Origin: Oscillospiraceae bacterium
GTDB lineage: Bacteria; Bacillota; Clostridia; Oscillospirales; Oscillospiraceae
DNA length: 64,000 nt
Reading direction: 5' to 3'
Assembly: GCA_009777235.1 (NCBI GenBank)
Contig: WRMH01000013.1
Span: 1-64,000, forward strand
Under the pieces are notes generated by a model. It searched no databases. It was not told where the DNA came from and worked only from the letters and a program-made list of their open reading frames with translations. Both the position numbers and the translations under genes were made by a program. Position 1 is the first letter of the stretch; each line of letters begins with the position of its first letter. Positions 33,401-42,967 of the stretch are shown piece by piece.

Positions 33401-34792
33401 ATGAAAAGCAAGACAATATTCTTTTGTACGGACTGCGGAAATGAATTTCCAAAGTGGAGCGGCAGGTGCGGCGGATGCGGGGCGTGGAACACCATAGTCG
33501 AGCAGCCGTCATACGCAAGGCCAAAGAGCGGGGCATCTAAGGGCGGCAAAAATCAAAGCTCGGCGCAAAAAGCAAGCGGCGTCCCGCAAGAACTCAGCAA
33601 AATCAGTGCGGCGGGCGAAATGCGATTTTCCACAGGGCTTGGCGAGCTGAACAGAGTGCTTGGCGGCGGCGCTGTTTTGGGTTCGCTCGTACTTGTCGGA
33701 GGATCGCCGGGCATAGGCAAATCCACCTTGCTTTTGCAAATCTGCGGGTTGGTGGATAACGGAAGCGCGGCCATGACTACCCTTTATGTGTCCGGCGAGG
33801 AATCGGAGAGTCAAATTAAAATGCGCGCCGAGCGTCTTAATGTAAAAGGCGGCGGTATATTTGTACTGGCGGAAACCGACATCGCGGAAATTATTGCTGT
33901 CGCCGAAGAGCAAAGACCGGATATTATCATTATTGATTCGATTCAAACGCTTTACAACCCCGAGCTTTCAACGTCTCCGGGCAGCGTCGGGCAGGTAAAA
34001 GACTGCGCGATGTCGCTTCTAAGGCTGGCAAAGGACACGGGAATCACGGTATTTCTTGTGGGGCATGTAAACAAGGAGGGCGCGATAGCCGGGCCTAAGG
34101 TGTTAGAACACATGGTAGATTGCGTCTTATACTTTGAAGGTGAGCAGAATTTAAATTATAGGATACTCCGCGCCGCAAAAAATCGCTTTGGCTCTACCAA
34201 CGAAATAGGCGTATTTGAAATGTTGGACTCGGGGCTCTGCGAGGTGCCAAACCCGTCCCAAATGCTCCTGTCCGGCAGACCCGAAGGTACGCCTGGTACG
34301 TGCGTGACCTGCCTTGTGGAGGGTACGCGCTCAATCCTCGCGGAAATACAAGCGCTTGTAACCCCAAGCTCGGCAAATATGCCCCGCAGAAACGCAAATG
34401 GTGTTGACTATAACCGCGCAATGATGCTGATAGCCGTTTTGCAGCAACGGGGCGGCTTGAGGATAGGCGGGTGTGACTGCTATATAAATGTCATCGGCGG
34501 GCTGTGCATAGACGACACGGGCGCCGATCTTGCAACCATGCTTGCGCTTGCGTCAAGCTATAGGGATAAACCGCTGCGCGGCGATATTGCTGTTTTTGGC
34601 GAGGTTGGGCTGACAGGCGAGGTGCGGCAGGTTTCGCAGCTAAATCAAAGGCTTTCTGAGATTGCCCGTATGGGATTTAAGGCGTGTATCATGCCGCAAA
34701 GGAGCAAAAGCAAGATACAAATACCGGAGGGGCTTGAGCTCATACAGGTAAAAAACATCGCCGAAGCCATAAACGCGGCGTTGCAAAAGTAA
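33401..34792 (+). CDS. radA: DNA repair protein RadA
   Basis: 463 residues. N-terminal zinc finger CTDCGNEFPKWSGRCGGCG, then the RecA-like domain with Walker A GGSPGIGKSTLLLQ, the RadA-specific KNRFGSTNEIGVFEM motif, and a C-terminal Lon-like domain (GDIAVFGEVGLTGEVRQVSQ). RadA is a DnaB-type helicase that drives branch migration during recombination. An upstream ribosome site of the GGTGAAAGG type precedes the ATG. Confidence 0.95.
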   Translation: MKSKTIFFCTDCGNEFPKWSGRCGGCGAWNTIVEQPSYARPKSGASKGGKNQSSAQKASGVPQELSKISAAGEMRFSTGLGELNRVLGGGAVLGSLVLVGGSPGIGKSTLLLQICGLVDNGSAAMTTLYVSGEESESQIKMRAERLNVKGGGIFVLAETDIAEIIAVAEEQRPDIIIIDSIQTLYNPELSTSPGSVGQVKDCAMSLLRLAKDTGITVFLVGHVNKEGAIAGPKVLEHMVDCVLYFEGEQNLNYRILRAAKNRFGSTNEIGVFEMLDSGLCEVPNPSQMLLSGRPEGTPGTCVTCLVEGTRSILAEIQALVTPSSANMPRRNANGVDYNRAMMLIAVLQQRGGLRIGGCDCYINVIGGLCIDDTGADLATMLALASSYRDKPLRGDIAVFGEVGLTGEVRQVSQLNQRLSEIARMGFKACIMPQRSKSKIQIPEGLELIQVKNIAEAINAALQK

Positions 34793-34817
34793 AAACGCCG
34801 CCGGAGGTCTCTGCATT

Positions 34818-34836
34818 ATGTAGATAAAATCTACAT
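34818..34836. repeat. Perfect 8-bp inverted repeat after radA
   Basis: ATGTAGAT and ATCTACAT flank AAA. TTTC follows on the plus strand. It may be a weak radA terminator or an operator for the lipoprotein gene 80 bases on. The rest of the 126-base gap holds an AT-rich possible promoter with no clear boxes. Confidence 0.45.
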
Positions 34837-34918
34837 TTTCATCACTCTTTTATTGATATGCTAAAGTTGCTAAAAATTGCTGGTATATCGCGTTTTTTTA
34901 TGATATGATAAGCGTCTT

Positions 34919-36259
34919 ATGAACAAGAAGAAACACTTTGCTTTGTCATTACTTATTGCTCCGCTTTTAGCTCTCCTTGCAGGGTGTCTTGGCATATCGG
35001 CGGACGAGCTCTATAGCCTGCCGGAGCTGCCCGAGGAGCATATACGGCTTCAGACTCATATAAATACGATATTAAACCAAGGCGCGGAGTATGCGGCTCC
35101 TACGGGAGGACCAAACAGGCAAGCCGTGCAGCTTGTAGACTTAAACGGCAGCGGACAGAGCGAAGCGTTGGCATTTTTCTCGATACCGGGAGAGGGCAGG
35201 CTTTTTGCCTATATTTTTGAAGCGGCAGATGATGATTATATTACGGCGGATATAATTGAGGGTGTCGGGACACACATAGAAAGCGTCAGATATATTGATA
35301 TGGACGGCGACGGCAATTTAGAACTCGTTATAGGGTGGCAGATGGGCCCGACGTTAAAATATATGTCAATATACTCAACGGTTGGATTGCAAAGCAAGCC
35401 TCTTGTCAGCGGAGAAGAATACGCGCAGATGCTGACGTACAACTCTACGGGCTATGGCAACGAGAATGTGGCGGTTTTTAAACTGACCGCCGGAGATGTT
35501 AGCGGAGGAGCTGCGGCGACGGTGTTTTCGTTAAGGCAGGACGGGGAAATATTTACCGAAGAAGAAAGATTATCTTCCGGTATAGAAACAATATCGCAAA
35601 TCTCCGCAGGGCGTCTTGCCGATAATGTTCCGGCGATTTTTGTCGAAAGCGAAGGCAGATTTGAAAACGGCGGTATTGTTACGGACATACTCTCCAGACA
35701 GAGCGGCGAGCTTGTAAATATAACCTTAAATCAGGCGACGGGGATCAGCGAAGAAACCGTGCGCCACAGGATATACAACTCGGAGGTAAATGACGACGGC
35801 ATATTAAAAATCCCCGTGCCGCGGCCGCTTGCGGCGATATCGGAGACGGAGTATTACGCGATAGACTGGTATGCTTATCGGAGCAACGGCAGCAGAAATC
35901 TAACGCTTACCACATATCATAACACATTCGATGAATGGTTTTTGATATTGCCGGGCGATTGGCGCGAAAATGTCACGGTACGCAGAGACGATACAGTGCC
36001 CGGTGAGAGGACGATCATATTTTCATACATAGACAGTGAAGATTATACCGCGTATGAGGATTTTTTGAAAATATTTAAATTCTCGGGAGCGGCAGCGCAG
36101 GAAAAGGCCGAGTCGGCGGACAAAGTCCGGCTGGCAGCCGGGGAGTCCTCAATATATGCTTTTGAGATTCTTGCCCCGGCAAATAGCTTTGGCCTGACAT
36201 TTAGCGAAGATACGATAAAAGAAAACTTTAGGCTCATTTACGCCGAGCCGGACTACTGA
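34919..36259 (+). CDS. Lipoprotein with FG-GAP/VCBS-like calcium-binding repeats
   Basis: 446 residues. The signal peptide ends in LLALLAGC (lipobox, cysteine at about 23). Two sequence blocks, VDLNGSGQSEALAFFS near 77-92 and IDMDGDGNLELVIGWQ near 124-139, are D-x-N/D-G-x-G-x-x-E loops of the type found in FG-GAP/VCBS beta-propeller blades, and weaker copies follow. The protein is therefore a surface lipoprotein, probably a small propeller. It lies 55 bases upstream of a two-component system on the same strand and might be its sensory partner or target. No specific function is recognised. Confidence 0.7.
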   Translation: MNKKKHFALSLLIAPLLALLAGCLGISADELYSLPELPEEHIRLQTHINTILNQGAEYAAPTGGPNRQAVQLVDLNGSGQSEALAFFSIPGEGRLFAYIFEAADDDYITADIIEGVGTHIESVRYIDMDGDGNLELVIGWQMGPTLKYMSIYSTVGLQSKPLVSGEEYAQMLTYNSTGYGNENVAVFKLTAGDVSGGAAATVFSLRQDGEIFTEEERLSSGIETISQISAGRLADNVPAIFVESEGRFENGGIVTDILSRQSGELVNITLNQATGISEETVRHRIYNSEVNDDGILKIPVPRPLAAISETEYYAIDWYAYRSNGSRNLTLTTYHNTFDEWFLILPGDWRENVTVRRDDTVPGERTIIFSYIDSEDYTAYEDFLKIFKFSGAAAQEKAESADKVRLAAGESSIYAFEILAPANSFGLTFSEDTIKENFRLIYAEPDY

Positions 36260-36314
36260 TAATATATATTCAAGATAAACACATGAAAAAGCCGTAAAAT
36301 AAGAAAAGGGGATA

Positions 36315-37007
36315 ATGAATTTGAAAAAGATATTAGTGCTTGAAGATGAAACCAGCATACGCAGCTTTGTGGTGGTCAACCTAAACCGCGCGGGCTATGA
36401 GGTCGTCGAGGCGGGCACGGGAGCCGAGGCGTTTGAAAAACTAAGCCGGCATCCCGACATTAAGCTCGCAATACTTGACATTATGCTGCCCGATACTGAC
36501 GGATTTGAGGTATGCAGAAAAATACGGACAGCCGATCCGCATATCGGAATCATAATGCTCACGGCAAAAACGCAGGAAATGGATAAGGTCATGGGGCTTA
36601 TGACCGGCGCCGACGATTACATCACCAAGCCTTTTTCACCGGCGGAGCTCACGGCGCGTATTGACGCTCTCTTCAGGCGTTCTGAAAACACGGCGGGGGT
36701 CGAGGCCGGAGAAATCGTGCAAGGGCCGTTTCGCCTAAACACAAGAAACAGGACACTCGAAAAAGACAAAGCCCGTATAAAATTGACGCAGGTTGAATAT
36801 TCAATTATGAAAATGTTCATGGATAATCCGGGCAAAGCATTGTCACGCGAGGATATTCTAAATACGGTATGGGGACGGGATTACTTTGGCGAACTGAAAA
36901 TCGCCGATGTGAATATCAGACGGCTTCGCCTGAAAATCGAGGACGATCCCACAAATCCCACGTATATTACCACAGTATGGGGATTCGGATATAAGTGGGG
37001 GTTGTAA
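36315..37007 (+). CDS. OmpR/PhoB-type response regulator
   Basis: 230 residues. The receiver domain has the acidic pair in LEDE, the phospho-acceptor aspartate in LAILDIMLPDTDGFEV (near residue 55) and the lysine in YITKPFSPAEL. The C-terminal winged helix begins near 130 (LNTRNRTLEKDKARIKLTQVEYSIM) and ends YITTVWGFGYKWGL. It binds direct-repeat DNA sites when phosphorylated. The start has AAAAGGGG upstream. The kinase gene follows after 3 bases. Confidence 0.94.
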   Translation: MNLKKILVLEDETSIRSFVVVNLNRAGYEVVEAGTGAEAFEKLSRHPDIKLAILDIMLPDTDGFEVCRKIRTADPHIGIIMLTAKTQEMDKVMGLMTGADDYITKPFSPAELTARIDALFRRSENTAGVEAGEIVQGPFRLNTRNRTLEKDKARIKLTQVEYSIMKMFMDNPGKALSREDILNTVWGRDYFGELKIADVNIRRLRLKIEDDPTNPTYITTVWGFGYKWGL

Positions 37008-37010
37008 GGC

Positions 37011-38462
37011 TTGACGTCATTTTTTGAAAACTTCACAAAGGGGCTGCGCAGGCGGTGGCTTAGAACAACGGTTATTGCCGCGCTGCTGGGCGTTATCTTT
37101 GTCACTGTGTTGTTTTCAATACTTATTTACAGCAGCTACTTTACGGCGATCCGCACGGGCATGGAAGCAAAGGCGCGTACAGCCACTGATTTTTTCGCAA
37201 ATTTTGTAGCAAGGTCATATGATGACTACTACGACAGCGCAAACAGATATGCGCAAACATTTAATGAAGCCGACCGCATAGAGCTCCAATTTTTGGGTAA
37301 GGACGGCAGCGTTATGATATCAACCTCGGGATTTGCGCTCGGCGCGGCTCCGCAAACGCAAGATATATACACGGCTCTTGAAACGGGAGATGTGTCGTCG
37401 TGGGTAGGCAGACGAGCTGTCACGGGAGAGCGCATAATGGCGGTATCCGCGCCGCTTGTGTACGGCGGCGGTGAAGTGATTGGCATAATGCGCTATGTCA
37501 CCAGCCTGCGGGTCGTAGACAGGCAGGTAGCGCAAAATATACTGATCGTAATTGGCGTCGGCATAATAGTTCTTGCTATTGTTTTGGTTTTGAACATGGT
37601 TTTTACACGTTATGTCATTACCCCGGTCAGCGAAATAACCAAAATAGCGCGGCGTATAGCCGAAGGACGCTATGGAGCGCAAATATACGATACCTATCCT
37701 GATGAGATAGGCGACATGGTTGATTCCATCAATGAAATGTCAATAAAAATCGCCCAAACAGACAAGATGCAGTCAGAATTCATTTCCTCGGTATCTCATG
37801 AGCTGCGCACCCCGCTCACAGCCATAACGGGATGGGGCGAAACTTTGATATATAGCGAAGCCTTAGACAGCGAATCAAAGCATGGCGTAGAAATCATTTT
37901 AAAAGAAGCCCGCAGGCTGACAAAAATGGTTGAGGAACTGCTCGAGTTTACCCGAATGGAGGACGGCAGATTTACGCTAAATATCGAGCAAATAGATATA
38001 GTGGCGGAGCTTGAGGATGCGATATTTGCCTTTCGGGAGATTTTGCGCCAGGATGAACTCGAAATTGACTATTATAATGAGATAGATGATATTTGCATCA
38101 TACCGGGCGACGCCGGAAGGCTAAAGCAAGTGTTCTTCAATATCTTTGATAATGCCTTAAAGTATGGGCGTGAAGGAAAACGAATAGAAATCTACGCGGG
38201 CATAATTGACGAATTTGTAATTATAACCGTTCGGGACTTTGGTCTCGGAGTTGAAAGCGACGAGCTGCCCAATTTAAAATTAAAGTTTTACAAGGGAAGT
38301 AATGCAAAAGACCGCGGGAGCGGTATCGGACTATCCGTATGTGAAGAGATTATAAAGTATCATGATGGCCGTTTAGAGCTCGCCAATGCTCAAGGCGGAG
38401 GGTTTGTAGCCACTATAATATTACCTATGACAGACACAAGCATTGATAATACTGCAATCTAA
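37011..38462 (+). CDS. Membrane sensor histidine kinase
   Basis: 483 residues from a TTG start 3 bases after the regulator. First membrane helix about 20-42 (VIAALLGVIFVTVLFSILIY), an extracellular domain of about 130 residues, a second helix about 178-200 (NILIVIGVGIIVLAIVLVLN), HAMP, then SSVSHELRTPLTAITGW with the phosphorylated histidine near 264, and the ATPase domain with FFNIFDNALKYG, RDFGLGV and GSGIGLSVCEEI. It phosphorylates the adjacent regulator. The signal is not known; the upstream lipoprotein is a candidate partner. Confidence 0.92.
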   Translation: MTSFFENFTKGLRRRWLRTTVIAALLGVIFVTVLFSILIYSSYFTAIRTGMEAKARTATDFFANFVARSYDDYYDSANRYAQTFNEADRIELQFLGKDGSVMISTSGFALGAAPQTQDIYTALETGDVSSWVGRRAVTGERIMAVSAPLVYGGGEVIGIMRYVTSLRVVDRQVAQNILIVIGVGIIVLAIVLVLNMVFTRYVITPVSEITKIARRIAEGRYGAQIYDTYPDEIGDMVDSINEMSIKIAQTDKMQSEFISSVSHELRTPLTAITGWGETLIYSEALDSESKHGVEIILKEARRLTKMVEELLEFTRMEDGRFTLNIEQIDIVAELEDAIFAFREILRQDELEIDYYNEIDDICIIPGDAGRLKQVFFNIFDNALKYGREGKRIEIYAGIIDEFVIITVRDFGLGVESDELPNLKLKFYKGSNAKDRGSGIGLSVCEEIIKYHDGRLELANAQGGGFVATIILPMTDTSIDNTAI

Positions 38463-38495
38463 TAATAAAATTAGTAATAGTTAAGTGAGTGAATA

Positions 38496-39458
38496 ATGAT
38501 GTTACAAAAACAATCAAGTAAGGAAAGTAAAAACGGGTTTCGCACATCAATCGGCGGTCAAGCATTGATTGAAGGCGTGATGATGAGAGGACCAAAGAAA
38601 TATTCGGTCGTTGTAAGGAGCAAGGACGAGCTTGTAGAGACAACAGAGGACCTGCATCCAATCAAAGAAAAGTGCCGGATATTTGGGTGGCCATTTATAC
38701 GGGGCGCGGTCAATTTCGGCAGTTCGATGATGCTCGGCGTCCGCTCCATTATGCATTCGGCAAATCTTATGCCGGAGGAAGAACAAGAACCGGAATCCAA
38801 GTTTGACCGATGGATTGAAGAAAAACTCGGCAGTGAAAAAGCGGAAAAGGTAATCATTACCATTGGGGTCATTCTCGGAATCGCCATGTCTGTCGGACTA
38901 TTCATGCTTTTGCCGACATTTCTTGCCGGATTCGTTGCCGAATACGTCAAACATATTGCAATCAGAAACCTTATAGAGGGTGCGATTCGCATACTGGTAT
39001 TCCTTACTTACCTCTGGCTCACCACAAAACTGCCATATATAAAGAGGGTCTGGGCATATCACGGAGCGGAGCATAAGGCGATTGCATGTTATGAAAGCAA
39101 GCTGCCGCTCACAATTGAAAATGTAAGGAATCAATCGCGGTTTCACCCCCGATGCGGCACAAGTTTCTTGTTTATAGTTATGATAGTCAGCATCCTCGTG
39201 TTTTCGTTTACGTCATGGAATAACTTACTTATACGTGTTGCCTTGCGTATCGCGCTCTTGCCAGTGGTGGTATCCATAAGCTATGAGCTAATAAAAATCG
39301 CGGGCAGATATGATAATATCCTTACTTTCATTATTTCCGCGCCCGGCAAGGCTCTCCAGAGGTTTACAACCAGAGAACCGGACGATGAAATGATAGAGGT
39401 TGCGATAAAAGCGCTTGAAAACGTAATGCCGGAAGATGAAAAAGAAGCAAAATGGTGA
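38496..39458 (+). CDS. DUF1385 integral membrane protein (YqhQ-like)
   Basis: 320 residues. It starts with SIGGQALIEGVMMRGPKKYS, the DUF1385 signature. Several membrane helices follow (VIITIGVILGIAMSVGLFML, NLIEGAIRILVFLTYLWL, FLFIVMIVSILVFSF), and YHGAEHKAIACYE is the conserved metal-like motif. In Bacillota this gene often sits next to prmC and prfA; here prmC follows after a short gap and prfA is missing from the locus. The molecular function of the family is not established. Confidence 0.85.
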   Translation: MMLQKQSSKESKNGFRTSIGGQALIEGVMMRGPKKYSVVVRSKDELVETTEDLHPIKEKCRIFGWPFIRGAVNFGSSMMLGVRSIMHSANLMPEEEQEPESKFDRWIEEKLGSEKAEKVIITIGVILGIAMSVGLFMLLPTFLAGFVAEYVKHIAIRNLIEGAIRILVFLTYLWLTTKLPYIKRVWAYHGAEHKAIACYESKLPLTIENVRNQSRFHPRCGTSFLFIVMIVSILVFSFTSWNNLLIRVALRIALLPVVVSISYELIKIAGRYDNILTFIISAPGKALQRFTTREPDDEMIEVAIKALENVMPEDEKEAKW

Positions 39459-39535
39459 TGCTTTGCCATGCGCGATGAAAAAACAATAAAATGTATGGCA
39501 AAATACACGATGAGATGAAATGTGCGGTGAGCAAA

Positions 39536-40396
39536 ATGGAAACATATAACGATGTATATCTAAGGATTCGCAAAAGCCTAAAAAGCGCGGGCATAACGTC
39601 GCCGGAGCTTGAAGCGAGAATGATCATATCATCCGCATCAGGCAAAACTAAAGAAGAAGTGCTTGCTATGAGCAAAATATACGCGACAGACGCAAAAATA
39701 AAAGCAAAGATAGAAGATTCATTGAGCAGAAGGCTAAAAGGTGAGCCTCTCGCGTATATCTTGGAGGAGTGGGAATTTTACGGACTTCCCATCATCGTCA
39801 GCCCGGACGTCCTTATACCGCGCATGGATACCGAATTGCTTGCCGAGAAAGCTATTGCCATTTTGAACGCAAAGCCGTGGCAGACAAGAACTCTCGACTT
39901 ATGCGCGGGCAGCGGATGTATCGGCATAGCGATTGCGGCAAAGGTTGCGAGCAGCCGTGTCGTGCTGGCGGATGTATCTGAAGAAGCCCTCGGTATTTGC
40001 CGTCAAAATATGCTAAAGAATAATCAAAGCCGTAATATAACACCGATTACCGCCGATGCCTTAAAATCGCCGCCGTCGCTTTTGGGAGCCTTTGACCTAA
40101 TCGTCAGTAACCCCCCCTATATACCAACAAAAGATATAGAAACACTTGAGAACTCAGTTAAAGATTACGAACCTTTGAGCGCCCTTGACGGAGGGGAAGA
40201 GGGGTTGGAATTTTTGAAAGCTATTGCGGGAAAATGGAGTAAAATCCTAAAGCCGGGAGGCCATATGGCTCTTGAGTGCGGTATCGGTCAGGCGGCGGCT
40301 GTGAGATATATAATGAAGCAAGGCGGTCTTTCGGATATAAAAACGTATAAAGACACCGGAGGCGTCGAGAGAGTGCTCACCGGAAAGGCAACATAA
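39536..40396 (+). CDS. prmC: Peptide chain release factor N5-glutamine methyltransferase
   Basis: 286 residues from the ATG at 39536 (METYNDVYLR), chosen because GGTGAG stands before it; the frame is open from 39491. The N-terminal helical domain ends in LSRRLKGEPLAYILEEWEFYG. SAM is bound by LDLCAGSGCIGIAIA, and the catalytic NPPY motif is in FDLIVSNPPYIPT. It methylates the GGQ glutamine of release factors. Its usual partner prfA is not adjacent. Confidence 0.9.
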   Translation: METYNDVYLRIRKSLKSAGITSPELEARMIISSASGKTKEEVLAMSKIYATDAKIKAKIEDSLSRRLKGEPLAYILEEWEFYGLPIIVSPDVLIPRMDTELLAEKAIAILNAKPWQTRTLDLCAGSGCIGIAIAAKVASSRVVLADVSEEALGICRQNMLKNNQSRNITPITADALKSPPSLLGAFDLIVSNPPYIPTKDIETLENSVKDYEPLSALDGGEEGLEFLKAIAGKWSKILKPGGHMALECGIGQAAAVRYIMKQGGLSDIKTYKDTGGVERVLTGKAT

Positions 40397-40437
40397 GATA
40401 GAACATAAGCAAAAAAGCAAAAACGGAGGGAAAGAAA

Positions 40438-41532
40438 ATGGCGGAAAAAAAGAAATACGTGCCGGCAATACCGGCGGGCGACAAAAAGAAGGCACTGGAA
40501 ACGGCGCTTTCGCAAATTGAGAAAAGTCACGGCAAAGGCTCGATCATGCGGCTTGGAGAAAGACAGGAGATAAATGTAGACGCAATTTCTACAGGCTCTA
40601 TCTCGCTCGACCTCGCTTTGGGCATCGGCGGTGTTCCCAGAGGCAGGATCATTGAGATTTACGGGCCGGAATCATCGGGAAAGACAACGCTTGCGCTTCA
40701 CATTATTGCCGAAGCGCAGAAAGCTGGAGGCGAAGCCGCGTTTATAGACGCCGAGCACGCGCTCGAGCCGGCATACGCCAGAGCACTTGGCGTGGACATT
40801 GAAAACCTGCTGATTTCTCAACCAGATATGGGTGATGACGCGCTTGCAATCACGGAGGTACTTGTCCGCTCCGGCGCGATTGATGTCGTGGTGGTTGATT
40901 CTGTGGCGGCTTTAGTGCCTCGCAGCGAAGTGGAGGGGGATATAGGAGACGCAAGCGTCGGTGTCGTAGCAAGGCTTATGTCACAAGCACTGCGCAAGCT
41001 CGCGGGTTCTATTTCAAAAACTAATTGCGTGGTTATTTTTATAAACCAGCTTCGGGAAAAGATAGGCGTTTCATACGGCAACCCCGAAACAACTCCGGGC
41101 GGCCGTGCCCTCAAATACTTCTCCAGCGTGCGTATTGACGTGCGCCGCATAGAGTATATCAAATCCGGCGCAGAACACGTAGGCAACCGCACCCGCGCAA
41201 AAGTCGTAAAAAACAAAGTAGCCCCGCCGTTTCGCGAGGGAGAGTTTGATATTATGTTTGGCGAAGGCATATCAAAGATAGGCGAGCTGATTGACCTTGG
41301 AGTGAGGCTTGACTTGATAGAAAAGAGCGGGTCGTGGTTTACGTTCAATGAAATGAGATTTCAAGGGCGCGAAAATGTAAAAGAATACCTCAAGGAATAT
41401 CCCGACCTGGCGGACGAGCTGGAAGCATCCATACGCCGCGACGCCGTAAAGCTCATGTCGCCGCAGGAAAAAATTGCCGCCAAAGCGTCGGGGCGGGCGG
41501 TAGATATTGATGCGGAAGAGTTTGAAGGATAA
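40438..41532 (+). CDS. recA: Recombinase RecA
   Basis: 364 residues. Contains [15 protein letters not shown], Walker [33 protein letters not shown], Walker [17 protein letters not shown] and the DNA-binding loop 2 region [22 protein letters not shown]. It forms the filament for homologous recombination and LexA cleavage. GGAGGGAAAG precedes the ATG. No convincing LexA box was seen in the 40-base upstream gap. It is followed by recX. Confidence 0.97.
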   Translation: MAEKKKYVPAIPAGDKKKALETALSQIEKSHGKGSIMRLGERQEINVDAISTGSISLDLALGIGGVPRGRIIEIYGPESSGKTTLALHIIAEAQKAGGEAAFIDAEHALEPAYARALGVDIENLLISQPDMGDDALAITEVLVRSGAIDVVVVDSVAALVPRSEVEGDIGDASVGVVARLMSQALRKLAGSISKTNCVVIFINQLREKIGVSYGNPETTPGGRALKYFSSVRIDVRRIEYIKSGAEHVGNRTRAKVVKNKVAPPFREGEFDIMFGEGISKIGELIDLGVRLDLIEKSGSWFTFNEMRFQGRENVKEYLKEYPDLADELEASIRRDAVKLMSPQEKIAAKASGRAVDIDAEEFEG

Positions 41533-41553
41533 CCGCGTCGCTCTGCGACGCGG
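41533..41553 (+). promoter_or_regulatory. Perfect 8-bp hairpin between recA and recX
   Basis: CCGCGTCG and CGACGCGG flank CTCTG and are followed directly by the recX ribosome site GGGGGAG. With no T-run it is more likely to reduce recX translation or readthrough than to end transcription fully. Confidence 0.55.
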
Positions 41554-41564
41554 GGGAGAGTGTT

Positions 41565-42029
41565 GTGTTTTCAAAAGATATAAGCGACACAAAAAAACGT
41601 GCGCTCCGTATGCTCGCAAAGCGTAATTTTTCCGAGTCGGAGATGTCAAAACGCCTCATAGAAAAAGGCGAAACACAAGAGGACGCCGAAGAGACTGTGC
41701 GCTGGCTCACGCAGCTTGGCTATATTGACGACTCAAACTATGCCGCGCTCATCGTAAATCATTATGCAAAAAGAGGCTATGGAAAAGCGCGTATAAAAGA
41801 AGAGCTGTATAAACGGGGCATAGCCCGCGATATGCGAGATGAAAAGCTCGCTCTCATAGACGAAAACGAGGGGGAATACGCGGCTCTTGAGCTTTTGCGA
41901 AAGAAGCTAAAAGGCTCGGAAGATAAGGATGATTTGCGGCGGGCGCGGGACGCGCTGGTGCGCCGGGGGTTTAGCTATGACGACGCAAACTCCGCGATAA
42001 GCGCGTATCTAAGTGCCCGCAGCGAGTAA
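41565..42029 (+). CDS. recX: Regulatory protein RecX
   Basis: 154 residues from a GTG. KKRALRMLAKRNFSESEMSKRLIEKG, TVRWLTQLGYIDDSNYAALIV and YGKARIKEELYKRGI are the three-helix RecX repeats. It binds in the groove of RecA filaments and restrains them. It lies 32 bases after recA behind a hairpin. Directly downstream the restriction-modification insertion begins. Confidence 0.9.
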   Translation: MFSKDISDTKKRALRMLAKRNFSESEMSKRLIEKGETQEDAEETVRWLTQLGYIDDSNYAALIVNHYAKRGYGKARIKEELYKRGIARDMRDEKLALIDENEGEYAALELLRKKLKGSEDKDDLRRARDALVRRGFSYDDANSAISAYLSARSE

Positions 42030-42042
42030 CGGCCTTAGTAAA

Positions 42043-42054
42043 TAACGAACAATC
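42043..42054 (+). repeat. Left copy of the 12-bp direct repeat flanking the R-M pair
   Basis: TAACGAACAATC here is identical to 43813-43824. The two copies bracket the restriction and methyltransferase genes between recX and rimO. Confidence 0.7.
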
Positions 42055-42169
42055 ACTTTGCTTGTGAAAACTTTCGATATGCTAATACATTTTGTTACAC
42101 TTTGTGATATACTTTACCTATAAAAGAATTGAAAAATACAGAAGCGTTATAGAAAAGGGCTTGTAAATT

Positions 42170-42967
42170 ATGTTAAACAACAGCGAATTACTAAGAATAG
42201 AGAGTATAGTGCGCTCCCATCTGTCAGGGTTTGCAACCGGATTTAAAACGAGGCATTTCGGCGAGCTTGAAAATCCTCAAGGAACGCTAAACCTCAAAAA
42301 GCAAAACGTATTTGTCAGAGCCCTTCCCGGCGAATTTATATATTATTCCGCGCTTGTGCGTTCTTTCGATTCAGCCTTCGGAGGCCTGCTTGAAAAACTT
42401 GCAATCGAAATAGCCCGAGAATACTATGAAGTGTCTCAGGAAGTTTCAGGACAAATAAGCGCAAGGCAAATAGATTACATTAACGATATTCTCACCAACT
42501 ATAAAAACAAGGACGCCATCCCGGATATTTCTCACTATTCCAATTATAGCGCGGAGCCGTTTTCCCTCAAACCGGCGTCTCACGCATCCGACCATCTATT
42601 TTTTGATAAAAAGAAAAACACATACCACATCGTAGAACTCAAGGCGGGCGGAGACCTTGACATAAAAAAAGCCGAAGTCGAAAAACGAGCTTTACTTGAG
42701 CAATATTTCATACTCAGGAACACAACTTCTTCTGATATAAAATTGCATTTTGCGACCGCATACAATAAATTTGGCGAGGGAAACGACTGGGCGCAAGAAC
42801 GGGTGCAAAGATTTTTCGCTGCCGAAGAGTTGTTAATTGGAAAAGATTTTTGGAATTTTGTGTGCAAAGACGATACAGGTTTTGCTGCGGTTTTAAGTGC
42901 ATATACAAACAATATAGGCGTTATAGTTGATGCACTCAGCGAAATCAAGGAGGCATATAATATATGA
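42170..42967 (+). CDS. TdeIII-family type II restriction endonuclease
   Basis: 265 residues. The segment SDHLFFDKKKNTYHIVELKAGG gives the D...ExK active site of a PD-(D/E)XK nuclease (ELK near 157-159), followed by KAEVEKRALLEQYFILRN, LHFATAYNKFGEGNDWAQERV and AAEELLIGKDFWNFVC, which match TdeIII-type endonucleases. The type enzyme is associated with GGNCC, but specificity here must be tested. AAAAGGG precedes the ATG. The stop overlaps the methyltransferase start by 4 bases. The pair interrupts a housekeeping cluster. Confidence 0.8.
   Translation: MLNNSELLRIESIVRSHLSGFATGFKTRHFGELENPQGTLNLKKQNVFVRALPGEFIYYSALVRSFDSAFGGLLEKLAIEIAREYYEVSQEVSGQISARQIDYINDILTNYKNKDAIPDISHYSNYSAEPFSLKPASHASDHLFFDKKKNTYHIVELKAGGDLDIKKAEVEKRALLEQYFILRNTTSSDIKLHFATAYNKFGEGNDWAQERVQRFFAAEELLIGKDFWNFVCKDDTGFAAVLSAYTNNIGVIVDALSEIKEAYNI

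Noticed and set aside
40397-40437. Possible LexA box before recA
   Set aside because: AGAACATAAGCA matches only one half of the Gram-positive CGAACATATGTTCG consensus; not supported.
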